A DNA stretch of 14,989 nucleotides from CAZEJK01 sp964512045 (GTDB lineage: Bacteria > Acidobacteriota > Thermoanaerobaculia > Thermoanaerobaculales > Sulfomarinibacteraceae): NCBI GenBank assembly GCA_964512045.1, contig CAZEJK010000128.1, positions 1-14,989 on the forward strand, written 5' to 3'. Shown here one piece after another: positions 1-7,618 of the stretch. Every line of letters starts with the position of its first letter. Position 1 is the stretch's first letter. The notes beneath the pieces are model-generated. The model did no database searches, was not told the DNA's origin, and was given only the letters and a program-made list of their open reading frames with translations. The position numbers and the translations under genes were made by a program.

Positions 1-201
1 CGCCGTCGGACGGAGGAAGAGGAACTACGAACGACCAGGTCAACCCGAACGCACCATAGTGGTCGCCTGGCCATCATCCGGGTCCGGCTGCCGGCTGTCG
101 GGGCCCGGGCCGGGACCGTTGACCGGGGCCGAAAGGCGGCGGTTCTCCGACGGGATCTCTTCGCTCACCACGTTCTGGGTTCGGTCATCGCTGTAGAGAC
201 G

Positions 202-903
202 CTAGCGGTCGTCCTGGTGAATCGCTGCAGCGATGCACTCGAGATCGTCCGGGAGCACCTGATCGTCCTGCGTGCAGTCGGGATCGCCAGCGAGCAGCAG
301 GTCGAGGTCGTCGATCGCCGCGATGGTGGCGGCGAGGTCGCCGGCATCGAGGCTGAGGTCGGCGTTCGCATCACCCGGTGGGACGGTGATCACGTTGGTG
401 GTCTCGGTAAATGTCTCGTCGCCGGGTTTGGTCTCGACGTTCACGCTGGTGACGCTCGCCTCGTTGGTGAGCGTGCCGGTGGCGATCGGGTCGAGCAGCA
501 CCGTGAGGGTGGAGGAGGCCGCGGCGCCCGCCGGGACCCAGCCGAGGGAGCAGGTGGGCGCGTCGTGCGGGTCCTCGGCGCAGCCGTCAGTGGCGAGGAG
601 TACGACGCCGCTCGGGAGGACATCGGTGACCGTGACACCGTCGGCGGGGTCGGGACCGTTGTTGCTCACGGTGATCGTGTGCGCCAGTCGGACTCCGGAG
701 GCCACGGGATCGGCGTGGTCGCTCTGGGCGATCGATAGGTCTGAGGACAGTGATCCGGGAGGGTGGAAGGCGTACGCGCCGAGGGACGGCGGGTCGGAGC
801 GGGGGCTCCCATCGAAGTCCTCGGTGACTCCGGGAACGGCGATGCCGGCGCCGATCGCGGGGCTGTCGCCGTCCAGGTGGAGGTCGCCGTTCGGGCCGTC
901 CAC
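202..903 (-). CDS. DUF11 and dockerin-like C-terminal fragment (choice-of-anchor Q tail), possibly truncated gene
   Basis: The 233 residues read as the tail of a larger secreted protein. Residues 1-47 (DGDSPAIGAG, TEDFDGSPR, SLGAYAF) match the end of beta-helix proteins of the choice-of-anchor Q type. Residues about 52-172 form one DUF11 beta-sandwich (NNGPDPADGVTVTDVLPSG). Residues 174-233 resemble a type I dockerin, with two Asp-rich calcium-loop-like segments (GDANADLSLDAGDL and GDPDCTQDDQVLPDDL). There is no signal peptide. The only usable start is a GTG without a clear ribosome binding site. The same frame stays open upstream through family-like sequence (NSPTPQDPQLV) to the TAG ending the FG-GAP gene at 943-945. 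The helix that should precede this tail is missing. It may be a decayed remnant, a readthrough extension or a short separate gene; I favour a remnant. The domain calls are firmer than the gene status. Confidence 0.55.
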   Translation of the reverse strand: MDGPNGDLHLDGDSPAIGAGIAVPGVTEDFDGSPRSDPPSLGAYAFHPPGSLSSDLSIAQSDHADPVASGVRLAHTITVSNNGPDPADGVTVTDVLPSGVVLLATDGCAEDPHDAPTCSLGWVPAGAAASSTLTVLLDPIATGTLTNEASVTSVNVETKPGDETFTETTNVITVPPGDANADLSLDAGDLAATIAAIDDLDLLLAGDPDCTQDDQVLPDDLECIAAAIHQDDR

Positions 904-942
904 CAGCTGCGGGTCCTGGGGCGTCGGGCTGTTTCCAGCGGT

Positions 943-2340
943 CTACTCGTGCTCCGGCCGGGTGTTTCGGGCGGTGGTCCACACCTCGAGACCTCCTCCG
1001 GAGACACATTGAGGGCGCAGCGTGTACGGGCTGGTCTCGCCAGCGAAGGTGGCCACGATCTCGTCGCGGCGGTCTCCGTCGAGATCGGCGAGGACGAGAG
1101 CGGTTCCCCGGCAGCCGCTGCGCCAGGCAGGGGCGGGAAGCTGGACCGCGACCTCGGGGGATGGCTCTGTCGGACGGAGGATGATCGATACGCGACCCTC
1201 CGTGTCGACGGCCACCAGCTCGGCGCCGGGGGAGCCGTCCAGCTCGCCGCTGGCGAGCGCCGTGAACGCGACCTGCCCCTCGTGGTGCAGGAGTGTTCGC
1301 GACCGGTATGCGCCATCCTCCTGGCGGGTCAGGATGTCGATCCGTGCAGACCACCGTTGCGAGGCGAACGCCTGCACGGCCACGACGATCGCCGGGGTCA
1401 CGGGATCGCCGCGGTCGATCGTGGTGACAGCCGTCAGGCGCTCGTGCGCCGCCAGTCGGGGCTCGGTTGTGGAGCTCCAGCCGCGAGCCGTGCCCAACCG
1501 TACGAGACCCTGGCCCGGCTCGGGCGGAGGCGCGATGATGTCGAGCTGGCCGTCACCGTCGGCGTCCGCGACTGCGAGGGCCGAGCCCAGCGCCCGGTCC
1601 GCGGCAGTGTCACGAACCTCCTCCCAGAAGCCGAAGCGGTTGAGATAGATGCGAACGCCGAGCTGCGTCGGAGCCTGCGGGCGACCGGGCCCTTCTGCAA
1701 GCGCGATGATGTCCAGGCGTCCGTCGCGGTCCCAGTCGGCCAGCTCGATGGCACGGCTCGTGAACGGAGGTTGACCGTGCCAGTCCTGTGGCGGTGTGAA
1801 CGCCAGTCCGTCCGAGTACGGAGAGAACACGCCTCGGCCCTCGCTGACCATCGCCATGATGCCGTGCATGTGACCGGCCAGCACGATGTCGTTGTGGCCG
1901 TCGCCGTTCAGGTCGCCGACCGCGATGTCACCGTACGCCAGCGGTCGTGGCGGGAAGTGGGCCTCGCGCCACGGCGTGAGCGTCCCCGCGCCATCGCCGA
2001 GGAGGACGATCGGCCACGGACGGCCTTTGCGCAACGGTCCGTGAACGATATCGGCCTTTCCATCCCGATTGATGTCGGCGACGGCCAGACCGTCTCGCCA
2101 CTGGCCGCTACGGGGCAGGTCGACGGCCCACGCGCTGAGCGTGAGTGGCCCCTCCTCCATCTCGGGACGTGTGTGGAGGCAGCTGCTCAAAACGGTCAAT
2201 CCGACGAGACACGCAGCCATCACGGCGAGCGATCGGCGCGAGCCGGCTCGCCGGTGGACAGGATGCGAGGCGCCCCTGTCGTGAGCCAACCGAACCGGTG
2301 GCCGCGGGTTCAGTGACTGGGGAGACGACAGCCTGATCAC
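943..2340 (-). CDS. FG-GAP/VCBS repeat beta-propeller lipoprotein
   Basis: This 465-residue protein is predicted to be a lipid-anchored, seven-bladed beta-propeller. A signal segment with an RR pair (about residues 35-53) ends in the lipobox LSSC, with Cys54 as the modified residue. FG-GAP/VCBS blades follow, each with an Asp-rich calcium loop: ADINRDGKADIV, GDLNGDGHNDIV, ADWDRDGRLDII, ADADGDGQLDII, a degenerate blade near TTIDRGDP, SGELDGSPGAEL, and ADLDGDRRDEIV. Such propellers usually bind partners or carbohydrate; no ligand can be read here. The GTG at 2340 was chosen because AGGAG lies 3 nt upstream, directly after the previous gene's stop (13-nt gap), and because the ATG at 2220 would leave the signal peptide without its basic n-region. 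The 3-nt spacing is short and the n-region long, so the start is uncertain. The in-frame TAG at 943-945 is followed by more coding-like sequence. Confidence 0.85.
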   Translation of the reverse strand: MIRLSSPQSLNPRPPVRLAHDRGASHPVHRRAGSRRSLAVMAACLVGLTVLSSCLHTRPEMEEGPLTLSAWAVDLPRSGQWRDGLAVADINRDGKADIVHGPLRKGRPWPIVLLGDGAGTLTPWREAHFPPRPLAYGDIAVGDLNGDGHNDIVLAGHMHGIMAMVSEGRGVFSPYSDGLAFTPPQDWHGQPPFTSRAIELADWDRDGRLDIIALAEGPGRPQAPTQLGVRIYLNRFGFWEEVRDTAADRALGSALAVADADGDGQLDIIAPPPEPGQGLVRLGTARGWSSTTEPRLAAHERLTAVTTIDRGDPVTPAIVVAVQAFASQRWSARIDILTRQEDGAYRSRTLLHHEGQVAFTALASGELDGSPGAELVAVDTEGRVSIILRPTEPSPEVAVQLPAPAWRSGCRGTALVLADLDGDRRDEIVATFAGETSPYTLRPQCVSGGGLEVWTTARNTRPEHE

Positions 2341-2343
2341 GAT

Positions 2344-2348
2344 CTCCT
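2344..2348 (-). promoter_or_regulatory. Ribosome binding site AGGAG for the FG-GAP lipoprotein gene
   Basis: AGGAG on the minus strand lies between the stop of the preceding gene (2354-2356) and a GTG at 2338-2340. It is the only purine-rich motif near a possible start, and so supports that start and co-transcription. The 3-nt spacing is shorter than usual. Confidence 0.5.
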
Positions 2349-2353
2349 GAGCC

Positions 2354-3733
2354 CTACCGCCTCCACAGCGTCCACGCTCCACTGAGGGCCAGCAGCAGCA
2401 CCAGGAGGATCCGGCTGGTGGTCGTCAGGGTCGGTATCTGCGGGGGCGCCCGGTACACGGCGATCTCGGCAGGCTCGAGGTCGAACGGCGGCGCCCCGTC
2501 TGTGCTGATGGTGGCGACGTTGCTGATGATCTCCAGCGTGGGGTCGGGGTCCACGGTGACGTCGAACGCCACGGTGCACGCGCCTCCCGGCAGGATCATG
2601 TCGATGGTGATCTCGAGCTGGGTGTCTGCCGGGGCGTTGCCGAGGGTGATGAGCGGTGTGCCACCCGTGGTGTCCGAAACGATGCGCGCCGATCCCGAGC
2701 TGAACGTCGTGCCCGCCGGAGCCGCGTCGGTGACGAGGACGTTCGTGGCGCTGAGATCGCCGCTGTTGGCGACCACGATGGTGTACGTCAGGGTCTCTCC
2801 GGGCTCGGCGGTCGCGTTTCCAGAGGCGTCGGTCACGGACTTCTGGCTGGTCGTGAGGTTTGCCGGCAGGAGAACGTCGTGGATGGTGACAGTCGCCGCA
2901 GCGCCCGCTTGATGGGTGTAGTAGAGACCATCCTGAACGGTGAGCACGACGGTCTCTCCATCGTCGGCAACCGCGTCGGGAACCGGCTGAACGCTCAGCG
3001 TAGTCGTTGCCTGTCCGCCAGGAATGGTGACCCGGTAGGTGGTGGGAACGGCCGGAGCGAACGCGTAGTCGATCCCTGGCGTGGCACTCCCGCCGATGGT
3101 GACGCTCACCTCGAGGGGCTGGGGCCAGGTCACACTGCGGGTGAGCATCAGCTCGCCAGCGATCAACGGCGACTCGGCGGCGTTTGGAACTGTTGCCGTC
3201 ACCGACACGTCCGGGGTCGGACCGCACACGAACGTGAGCGCCCAGCCGTCGAGGGCGCCGTACTCGGTGTTCGAGCTGTCGGTGAGCTCCACGGTCCACG
3301 CGCCGCCGGCGGGCTCGGCGTTGAACTGCGACAGCGGCTGGGTCAGCCACTGTGCGACCGGGTTTGTGCGAGCGAGCCATGGGGGCAGTGTGTCGGGCTG
3401 GGTCGTGGCCGTTGCCCACGTGCCCGTGGGGCTCTGGACTCTGAGCGACAGGTCGGCGAACGGCTGCTCGCCTCCGCTGCCGTGCCAGATCGCATGGACC
3501 AGGACGGCCTGCGAGATCGTGTGCGGGCTCGCGCAGATCCCACTCGGTACGGAGAGGCTCGACAGGAGCATGCCGTCCGCCGCTCCGTGGCGGTCCGGGA
3601 TGACCTCGCGGCACTGGCTGCCGGACTGTGCAACGCAGTCGTAGGTGTCGGAAAGGTACTGGGCGTGGCCCAACGCGGCCGCGGAGAGGACCGTGAGGAC
3701 GGTTGCGAAGCAGGTTGTGATCGACCGTGCCAT
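2354..3733 (-). CDS. Secreted P-domain/Calx-beta/DUF11 protein with IPTL-CTERM tail
   Basis: This 459-residue exported protein has a Sec signal peptide (residues 1-24, cleavage after GHA). Residues about 55-172 resemble the proprotein convertase P/Homo B domain, including GAWTVELTDSSN and DGWALTFVCG. Residues about 176-287 are Calx-beta-like (TPGIDYA, a VTIPGGQATTTLSV strand, then DDGETVVLTV). Residues about 291-420 are a DUF11 domain (PGETLTYTIVVANSGDLSAT). The last 27 residues, from 433, begin IPTL, continue as a hydrophobic helix and end WRR, the layout of an IPTL-CTERM sorting signal. No protease catalytic domain is present, so the P-domain is probably structural or adhesive. The ATG has AGGAG 7 nt upstream, 15 nt after the preceding gene's stop, which fits an operon. 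The substrate or partner is unknown; the domain order is clear. Confidence 0.88.
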   Translation of the reverse strand: MARSITTCFATVLTVLSAAALGHAQYLSDTYDCVAQSGSQCREVIPDRHGAADGMLLSSLSVPSGICASPHTISQAVLVHAIWHGSGGEQPFADLSLRVQSPTGTWATATTQPDTLPPWLARTNPVAQWLTQPLSQFNAEPAGGAWTVELTDSSNTEYGALDGWALTFVCGPTPDVSVTATVPNAAESPLIAGELMLTRSVTWPQPLEVSVTIGGSATPGIDYAFAPAVPTTYRVTIPGGQATTTLSVQPVPDAVADDGETVVLTVQDGLYYTHQAGAAATVTIHDVLLPANLTTSQKSVTDASGNATAEPGETLTYTIVVANSGDLSATNVLVTDAAPAGTTFSSGSARIVSDTTGGTPLITLGNAPADTQLEITIDMILPGGACTVAFDVTVDPDPTLEIISNVATISTDGAPPFDLEPAEIAVYRAPPQIPTLTTTSRILLVLLLALSGAWTLWRR

Positions 3734-3748
3734 GGTGTCGCTCCTGCT

Positions 3749-6034
3749 CTACGGGTTGTACTCGTTGTCGTCGTAGGCGCTGATGCAGCCAGGATCGTCG
3801 CCGTAATCCACCAGGCCATCGCCGTCGTTGTCGATGCCATCGGAGCACGCTCGCGTGATCGTGTCGGCGCGCTCGTTGAGGTCCTCTGCACTGGCACAGC
3901 CCGGATCCTGAGGGAAGTCTGCGAGCCCGTCGCCGTCGTTGTCGACGCCGTCTGAGCAATCGGGTCCCTCGCTGAGGTCGAACGGCTCAGCGCATCCGCT
4001 GTCGAGCGGGTAGTCGATCAGCGCATCGCCGTCGTTGTCGACGGCGTCACGACACGGCATCAGCTCGTCTTGGCCGGAGGGGGCCGTGCAGCCGGGGTCT
4101 GCGGGGTAGTCGATTAGACCGTCTCCGTCGTCGTCGATACCGTTGCTGCATGCAGGCGCCTCGCTCGGCGACTGCGGCGCGGCACAGCCGGGGTCGTTCG
4201 GGAAGTCGGTGAGGCTGTCGCCGTCGTTGTCGATGCCGTCATGGCAGGGTGGACCTTCGATGCCAAGAAACGGCGCCTCGCATCCCAGGTCGTCCGGGTA
4301 GTCGATGGCGCCGTCGCCGTCGTTGTCGATGCCATCGTCGCACTGGGTACCCTCGAGCTCGCTCTCTGGAGAGCCGCACGCCGCATCGTCGGGGAAGTCG
4401 ACATCGCCGTCGCCGTCGTTGTCGATACCGTCCTGGCACTCCGTCAGCCCTTCGGTGGTGTCGTACGGGCTCGTGCACTGGGGGTCCTCGCCGAAATCAG
4501 TGAGGCCATCGCCGTCGTCGTCCACACCGTTCTCGCAGGCGGCGAGCATGTTCCAGAGCTCACTGCTCCACCACGGCGCGAAGCAGGTGGGGTCGTCCAT
4601 GTCCACGTCGCCGTCGAGATCGTTGTCGACGGTGTCGTCGCACTCGGGGCTCTCCGTCGAGCTCCACGGCCCTTCGCAGCCGGGATCCGGCTGCTGCGCC
4701 GATGCGGGCCAGCCCGGAGGGATGTCGGGGTACCCGTCGCCGTCCTCGTCGGGAAACATCCAGTCGACGAGCGAGTCGCCATCGTTGTCGATACCGTCCG
4801 AGCAGGCCGGGCAGGATGTGGCTGTCCCACCACCCGAGGTGTCGCTGCCAACGTTGTTGAGGGGCCACGCCGGCAGGCTCCCGGCAAACCGTCCCGCCGT
4901 CAGGAGGGACGAGCCGACCCATGCCTGGTTCCGACCGCCGAAGAGCCCGGCCGCTGACGTCAGGTTGAGGTCCATGAACAGCCAGCCGCTCGGGAACGGT
5001 ATTGGGAGGTCGGCCGTATCGATCTGCAACGACTGCGTTGCTCGGGAGAACGGGGCACGTGCGAAGTAGCCACACCCCAAAGGCGGGGAGAGCACGTTCT
5101 CCTCCTCATCGAACACGACTGTCTGTCCGCTGGAGATCGCGGCGGGCAGCGAGCCGCAGGTGAACGGCGCTGCTGGGGATGGAGGGTCCCGCCAGACGAC
5201 GATCTGGCTTCCGGGATCGAATGTTGGTGTGTTGATGTACATCACGGACCAGAGGGAGGCCAGCCCTTCCCTGTGGTCTGCTCCCGTGCCAAGCACGGCC
5301 CGACCGTAGAAGGTGTAGTCCCCCGCTCCATCCGTCAGCGGGTGGGTCGGGTCGGCCTCGATGTGGACCAGTGTGTCGGAGTACGCTGCGTTCTGCCACG
5401 AGTCGGTGATCTCCAGCTCGCCCCAGATCGTGTTGCGCATCGACGCGAGAGTGCTGAAGTACGTCGGATCGGTCGGGAAGGTCGTCGGCGAGCTGCATCC
5501 TGTGACCACGTCGAACGTGATGTAGCCGCGGGCGCGGTTGTCCCCGATGTCATGAGCTCCGCATTGACCCATCCATGAGGCCACGGGTTGGCCGGTGTGG
5601 GCGCGCTGGAGGTCGGTGACGGCGTCGACGTCGAGGCGCGCAGCGGGCAGGCGCCCTCCGCAGCCGAGATCTGCGTGCGGCAGGCTGATGGGACCGACGT
5701 TGCTGACCGTCGGGCCGGTATGGGGGAGTACCCCCTGAAACAACGTCTCCAGCACGATCTCCTGAACGTCGTACCCTCCCAGATAGATGTCGAACGCGAA
5801 GGTCGGGACGCCTGCATCGGTCCACAACGTGGCGTGAACGACAGTCGGCGCGTCGCCGGCGTTGCCGATCCGGACCACGGTCACGACGTGAGGGTCCTCG
5901 ATATCGACCTCGAAGTAGGGCAGCAGCAGGGTCGCTGCGGGGACCTGGTCGATGGTGCCGATCTCCGCGAGGGCTGTCGAGCCGGCGGCCGCAACGACCA
6001 GGAGCAGGGCCGCGATGACGCGAGGTATGTGCAT
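3749..6034 (-). CDS. Secreted protein: paralogue of its upstream neighbour plus ten Cys/Asp-rich repeats
   Basis: This 761-residue exported protein of unknown function has a signal peptide (residues 1-23, cleavage after ALA). Residues 24-about 400 are paralogous to the neighbouring product encoded at 6045-7334. Shared landmarks are EIGTIDQxPAATLL, LWTD, FDIYLxGYDVQ, RGxxTxDVV, TFYG, ADHRE, VWR(D/E)P and RxQAWV. From Cys408 to residue 750 come ten Cys-bounded units close to CxDGIDNDGDGxxDYPxDPGC, at roughly 33-36 residue steps in the regular part. Each carries a DNDGDG core like the calcium loops of dockerins, EF-hands and thrombospondin type 3 repeats. The upstream in-frame ATG at 6178 is rejected: it would put 48 Arg-rich residues before a complete signal peptide, whereas the ATG at 6034 has GGGAG 7 nt upstream. 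The gap to the preceding gene is 10 nt. The first repeat is interrupted by a Pro-rich insert. Calcium binding is inferred from the loops, not shown. Confidence 0.88.
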   Translation of the reverse strand: MHIPRVIAALLLVVAAAGSTALAEIGTIDQVPAATLLLPYFEVDIEDPHVVTVVRIGNAGDAPTVVHATLWTDAGVPTFAFDIYLGGYDVQEIVLETLFQGVLPHTGPTVSNVGPISLPHADLGCGGRLPAARLDVDAVTDLQRAHTGQPVASWMGQCGAHDIGDNRARGYITFDVVTGCSSPTTFPTDPTYFSTLASMRNTIWGELEITDSWQNAAYSDTLVHIEADPTHPLTDGAGDYTFYGRAVLGTGADHREGLASLWSVMYINTPTFDPGSQIVVWRDPPSPAAPFTCGSLPAAISSGQTVVFDEEENVLSPPLGCGYFARAPFSRATQSLQIDTADLPIPFPSGWLFMDLNLTSAAGLFGGRNQAWVGSSLLTAGRFAGSLPAWPLNNVGSDTSGGGTATSCPACSDGIDNDGDSLVDWMFPDEDGDGYPDIPPGWPASAQQPDPGCEGPWSSTESPECDDTVDNDLDGDVDMDDPTCFAPWWSSELWNMLAACENGVDDDGDGLTDFGEDPQCTSPYDTTEGLTECQDGIDNDGDGDVDFPDDAACGSPESELEGTQCDDGIDNDGDGAIDYPDDLGCEAPFLGIEGPPCHDGIDNDGDSLTDFPNDPGCAAPQSPSEAPACSNGIDDDGDGLIDYPADPGCTAPSGQDELMPCRDAVDNDGDALIDYPLDSGCAEPFDLSEGPDCSDGVDNDGDGLADFPQDPGCASAEDLNERADTITRACSDGIDNDGDGLVDYGDDPGCISAYDDNEYNP
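3785..4813 (-). repeat. Coding tandem repeats (ten Cys/Asp units)
   Basis: Ten coding repeats of about 100-110 bp (the first ones longer) share a core near GTCGCCGTCGTTGTCGAT on the plus strand, encoding IDNDGDGD-like residues. Units differ outside the core, so the array is diverged rather than freshly duplicated. It lies wholly within the gene at 3749-6034 and is in frame throughout. Confidence 0.85.
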
Positions 6035-6044
6035 GGTGCGCTCC

Positions 6045-7334
6045 CTACTCACCGAGCCGACTGCGATCGGCCTTGGGACCGGAGACCGACTCCGGAAGCT
6101 GGATGCCCTGGTGGGCCGCCGAGAAGATGCCAGAGCTGGAGCTGATGACGCGCACCCACGCCTGGCGTGGCCTGCCATCCGGGTTGCTGAGATCCAGGAG
6201 GATCCAGCCCTGACGGTGCGGCAGGGGGGTGCCGGGATCGTTGAGTGTGTACCGGCCGCTGGGCCACGGCAGCGCGTCGTCGGCGAACGGCGTTGCCGGG
6301 ACCTCCTCGCTGTTGAACGGCAGCGCCTCGGTGAGGAGGATCGGCGCGACCGGGTCGATGGTGTTCGGGTTGAACGGAGTCACCGGGCCGTCCGGCTCGC
6401 GCCAGACCTCCAGAGCCGGCGGCGAGTCAGGCTGTCCCCTGTAGGGAACCAACCACCGTGAGGGGAGTGGCTCGCGATGGTCGGCTGCGCTGCCCGGTGT
6501 TGGCAGAAGCGCGCCGTAGAAGGTGGGCTTCACCAGCCCTGGGGTCGGGCTGCTGGTCAGCGGGTGGCTGGCGGACGCTTCGATCGGCACCAAGGTGTCG
6601 GCTTGCATGAAGTTGTTCGTCGGATCAACCTGTAACACCTCGCCTGTGAGCACGTTGTGCAACGCCGCGACGCCTGTGCCCCCGGGGAGGAAGTAGCCTG
6701 GATCGGTCGGTACCAGCTGGCTGCATTGCTGCACGACATCGACCGTGACGAACCCGCGCATGAGGTCGTCGTCGTGCTGCATGGCCGCCGCCATACCGGG
6801 CGCCATGTACGTGCCGTGGACCGACGGCAGGCCTTGATGCGCGTACCGAAGGTCGTCGGCGGCGTTCTCCGAGAAGGTGGGTACGGGTGGCGGGAGCCCC
6901 CACAACGGACCGTCGTCCCCGTAGCCGAGGTCGTCAGGGTCGTCGCAGCCCGGGAAGGTGCTGTCCAGAGATAATGGGCCCTGCGGGCTGATCTGGTCGC
7001 CCGGGTCGCGGGCGCGATCGGCAGTTGGCGGCACGATCCTTTGGAGAAAGACGTCCATCAGGTTGACCGCCTGGACGTCGTACCCGGTCAGGTAGATATC
7101 GAATGCCAGCGTCGGATAGCTCAGGTCGGTCCATAGGGTGACGCGCGCCAGCGTCGCGGTGGCGGAGACGTTCTGGACGCGGAGGATGGTGGTGGTCCGG
7201 CCGGGTTCTGGACCGATCTCGAAGTACGGCGCGAGAAGCGTTGCCGCCGGAGCCTGGTCGATCGTTCCGATCTCGGCGTGAGCGCCGAAGCCGGCCAACG
7301 ACACCACGACGAACCACGGGATAATGGCTCTCAT
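6045..7334 (-). CDS. Secreted protein of unknown function, AEIGTIDQ family
   Basis: This 429-residue exported protein is probably the first gene of the operon. Its signal peptide covers residues 1-20 (MRAIIPWFVVV...GAHA), and the mature protein begins EIGTIDQAPAATLLAPYFEI. The rest looks all-beta: LWTDLSYPTLAFDIYLTGYD, RGFVTVDVVQQCS, TFYGALL, VWREPDGPVTPF, and a closing GWILLDLSNP followed by RQAWV. I know no named domain for it. It is paralogous over nearly its full length to the N-terminal half of the next gene, but lacks that gene's repeat array. The start at 7334 was preferred over the ATG at 7346 because GGAGG at 7340-7344 sits 5 nt upstream of it. The upstream ATG would add four residues and has no such site. 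Function cannot be assigned; export and family membership are well supported. Confidence 0.88.
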   Translation of the reverse strand: MRAIIPWFVVVSLAGFGAHAEIGTIDQAPAATLLAPYFEIGPEPGRTTTILRVQNVSATATLARVTLWTDLSYPTLAFDIYLTGYDVQAVNLMDVFLQRIVPPTADRARDPGDQISPQGPLSLDSTFPGCDDPDDLGYGDDGPLWGLPPPVPTFSENAADDLRYAHQGLPSVHGTYMAPGMAAAMQHDDDLMRGFVTVDVVQQCSQLVPTDPGYFLPGGTGVAALHNVLTGEVLQVDPTNNFMQADTLVPIEASASHPLTSSPTPGLVKPTFYGALLPTPGSAADHREPLPSRWLVPYRGQPDSPPALEVWREPDGPVTPFNPNTIDPVAPILLTEALPFNSEEVPATPFADDALPWPSGRYTLNDPGTPLPHRQGWILLDLSNPDGRPRQAWVRVISSSSGIFSAAHQGIQLPESVSGPKADRSRLGE

Positions 7335-7339
7335 GAGCG

Positions 7340-7344
7340 CCTCC
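7340..7344 (-). promoter_or_regulatory. Ribosome binding site GGAGG selecting the ATG at 7334
   Basis: GGAGG on the minus strand, 5 nt from the ATG at 7332-7334, decides between two nearby in-frame ATG codons. The upstream ATG (7344-7346) overlaps this site and has no comparable motif. Confidence 0.6.
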
Positions 7345-7366
7345 ATTTTGAGAGAGTCCCTGTTTG

Positions 7367-7395
7367 AGAGTATGACTCCTCTGCTGGCTGGTCAA
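7367..7395 (-). promoter_or_regulatory. Possible sigma70-like promoter of the secreted-protein operon
   Basis: On the minus strand TTGACC (7390-7395) is followed after 17 nt by TACTCT (7367-7372). The -35 matches the consensus in five of six positions; the -10 matches in only three. Placement is right: the predicted start of transcription would leave a leader of about 25 nt before the first gene of the run. Confidence 0.35.
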
Positions 7396-7606
7396 GAGCC
7401 CGGCGGTGTCGGCGAGTGAAGACCGGCGCACCTTCCAAGAAGCGAGGCAGCAGCGACGACGCTTCAGCCCGGACCCGGATTCGGACCCGGCCCGGGCCCA
7501 GGCCATCCGGAGACCGGCCCTCGGCCTCCGGCGGTGCTCCGAAGGGAACGACGTGATCTGCAGCGCCGCGCTCTGGTTCGGAGTGAAGCCGGTACCGACG
7601 CTGACG

Positions 7607-7612
7607 TACCAT
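7607..7612 (+). promoter_or_regulatory. Possible -10 element (TACCAT) of the VWFA gene
   Basis: TACCAT matches TATAAT in four of six positions and ends 6 nt before the chosen ATG at 7619. No ribosome binding site is visible, so transcription could begin at or next to the start codon. No clear -35 is seen. Confidence 0.25.
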
Positions 7613-7618
7613 GGTCGG

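Noticed and set aside
763..2316. 517-residue plus-strand open frame
   Set aside because: Antisense to the FG-GAP lipoprotein gene, whose repeated calcium loops leave no doubt about the coding strand.
3785..4813. Regular direct repeats suggesting a CRISPR array
   Set aside because: The repeats are in frame, encode conserved Cys/Asp residues, and the spacers vary as coding sequence.
7470..7498. Direct repeat CGGACCCGG and palindrome GGCCCGGGCC in the divergent gap
   Set aside because: Short GC-only patterns; the palindrome recurs at 102-111 but neither location has supporting promoter structure.
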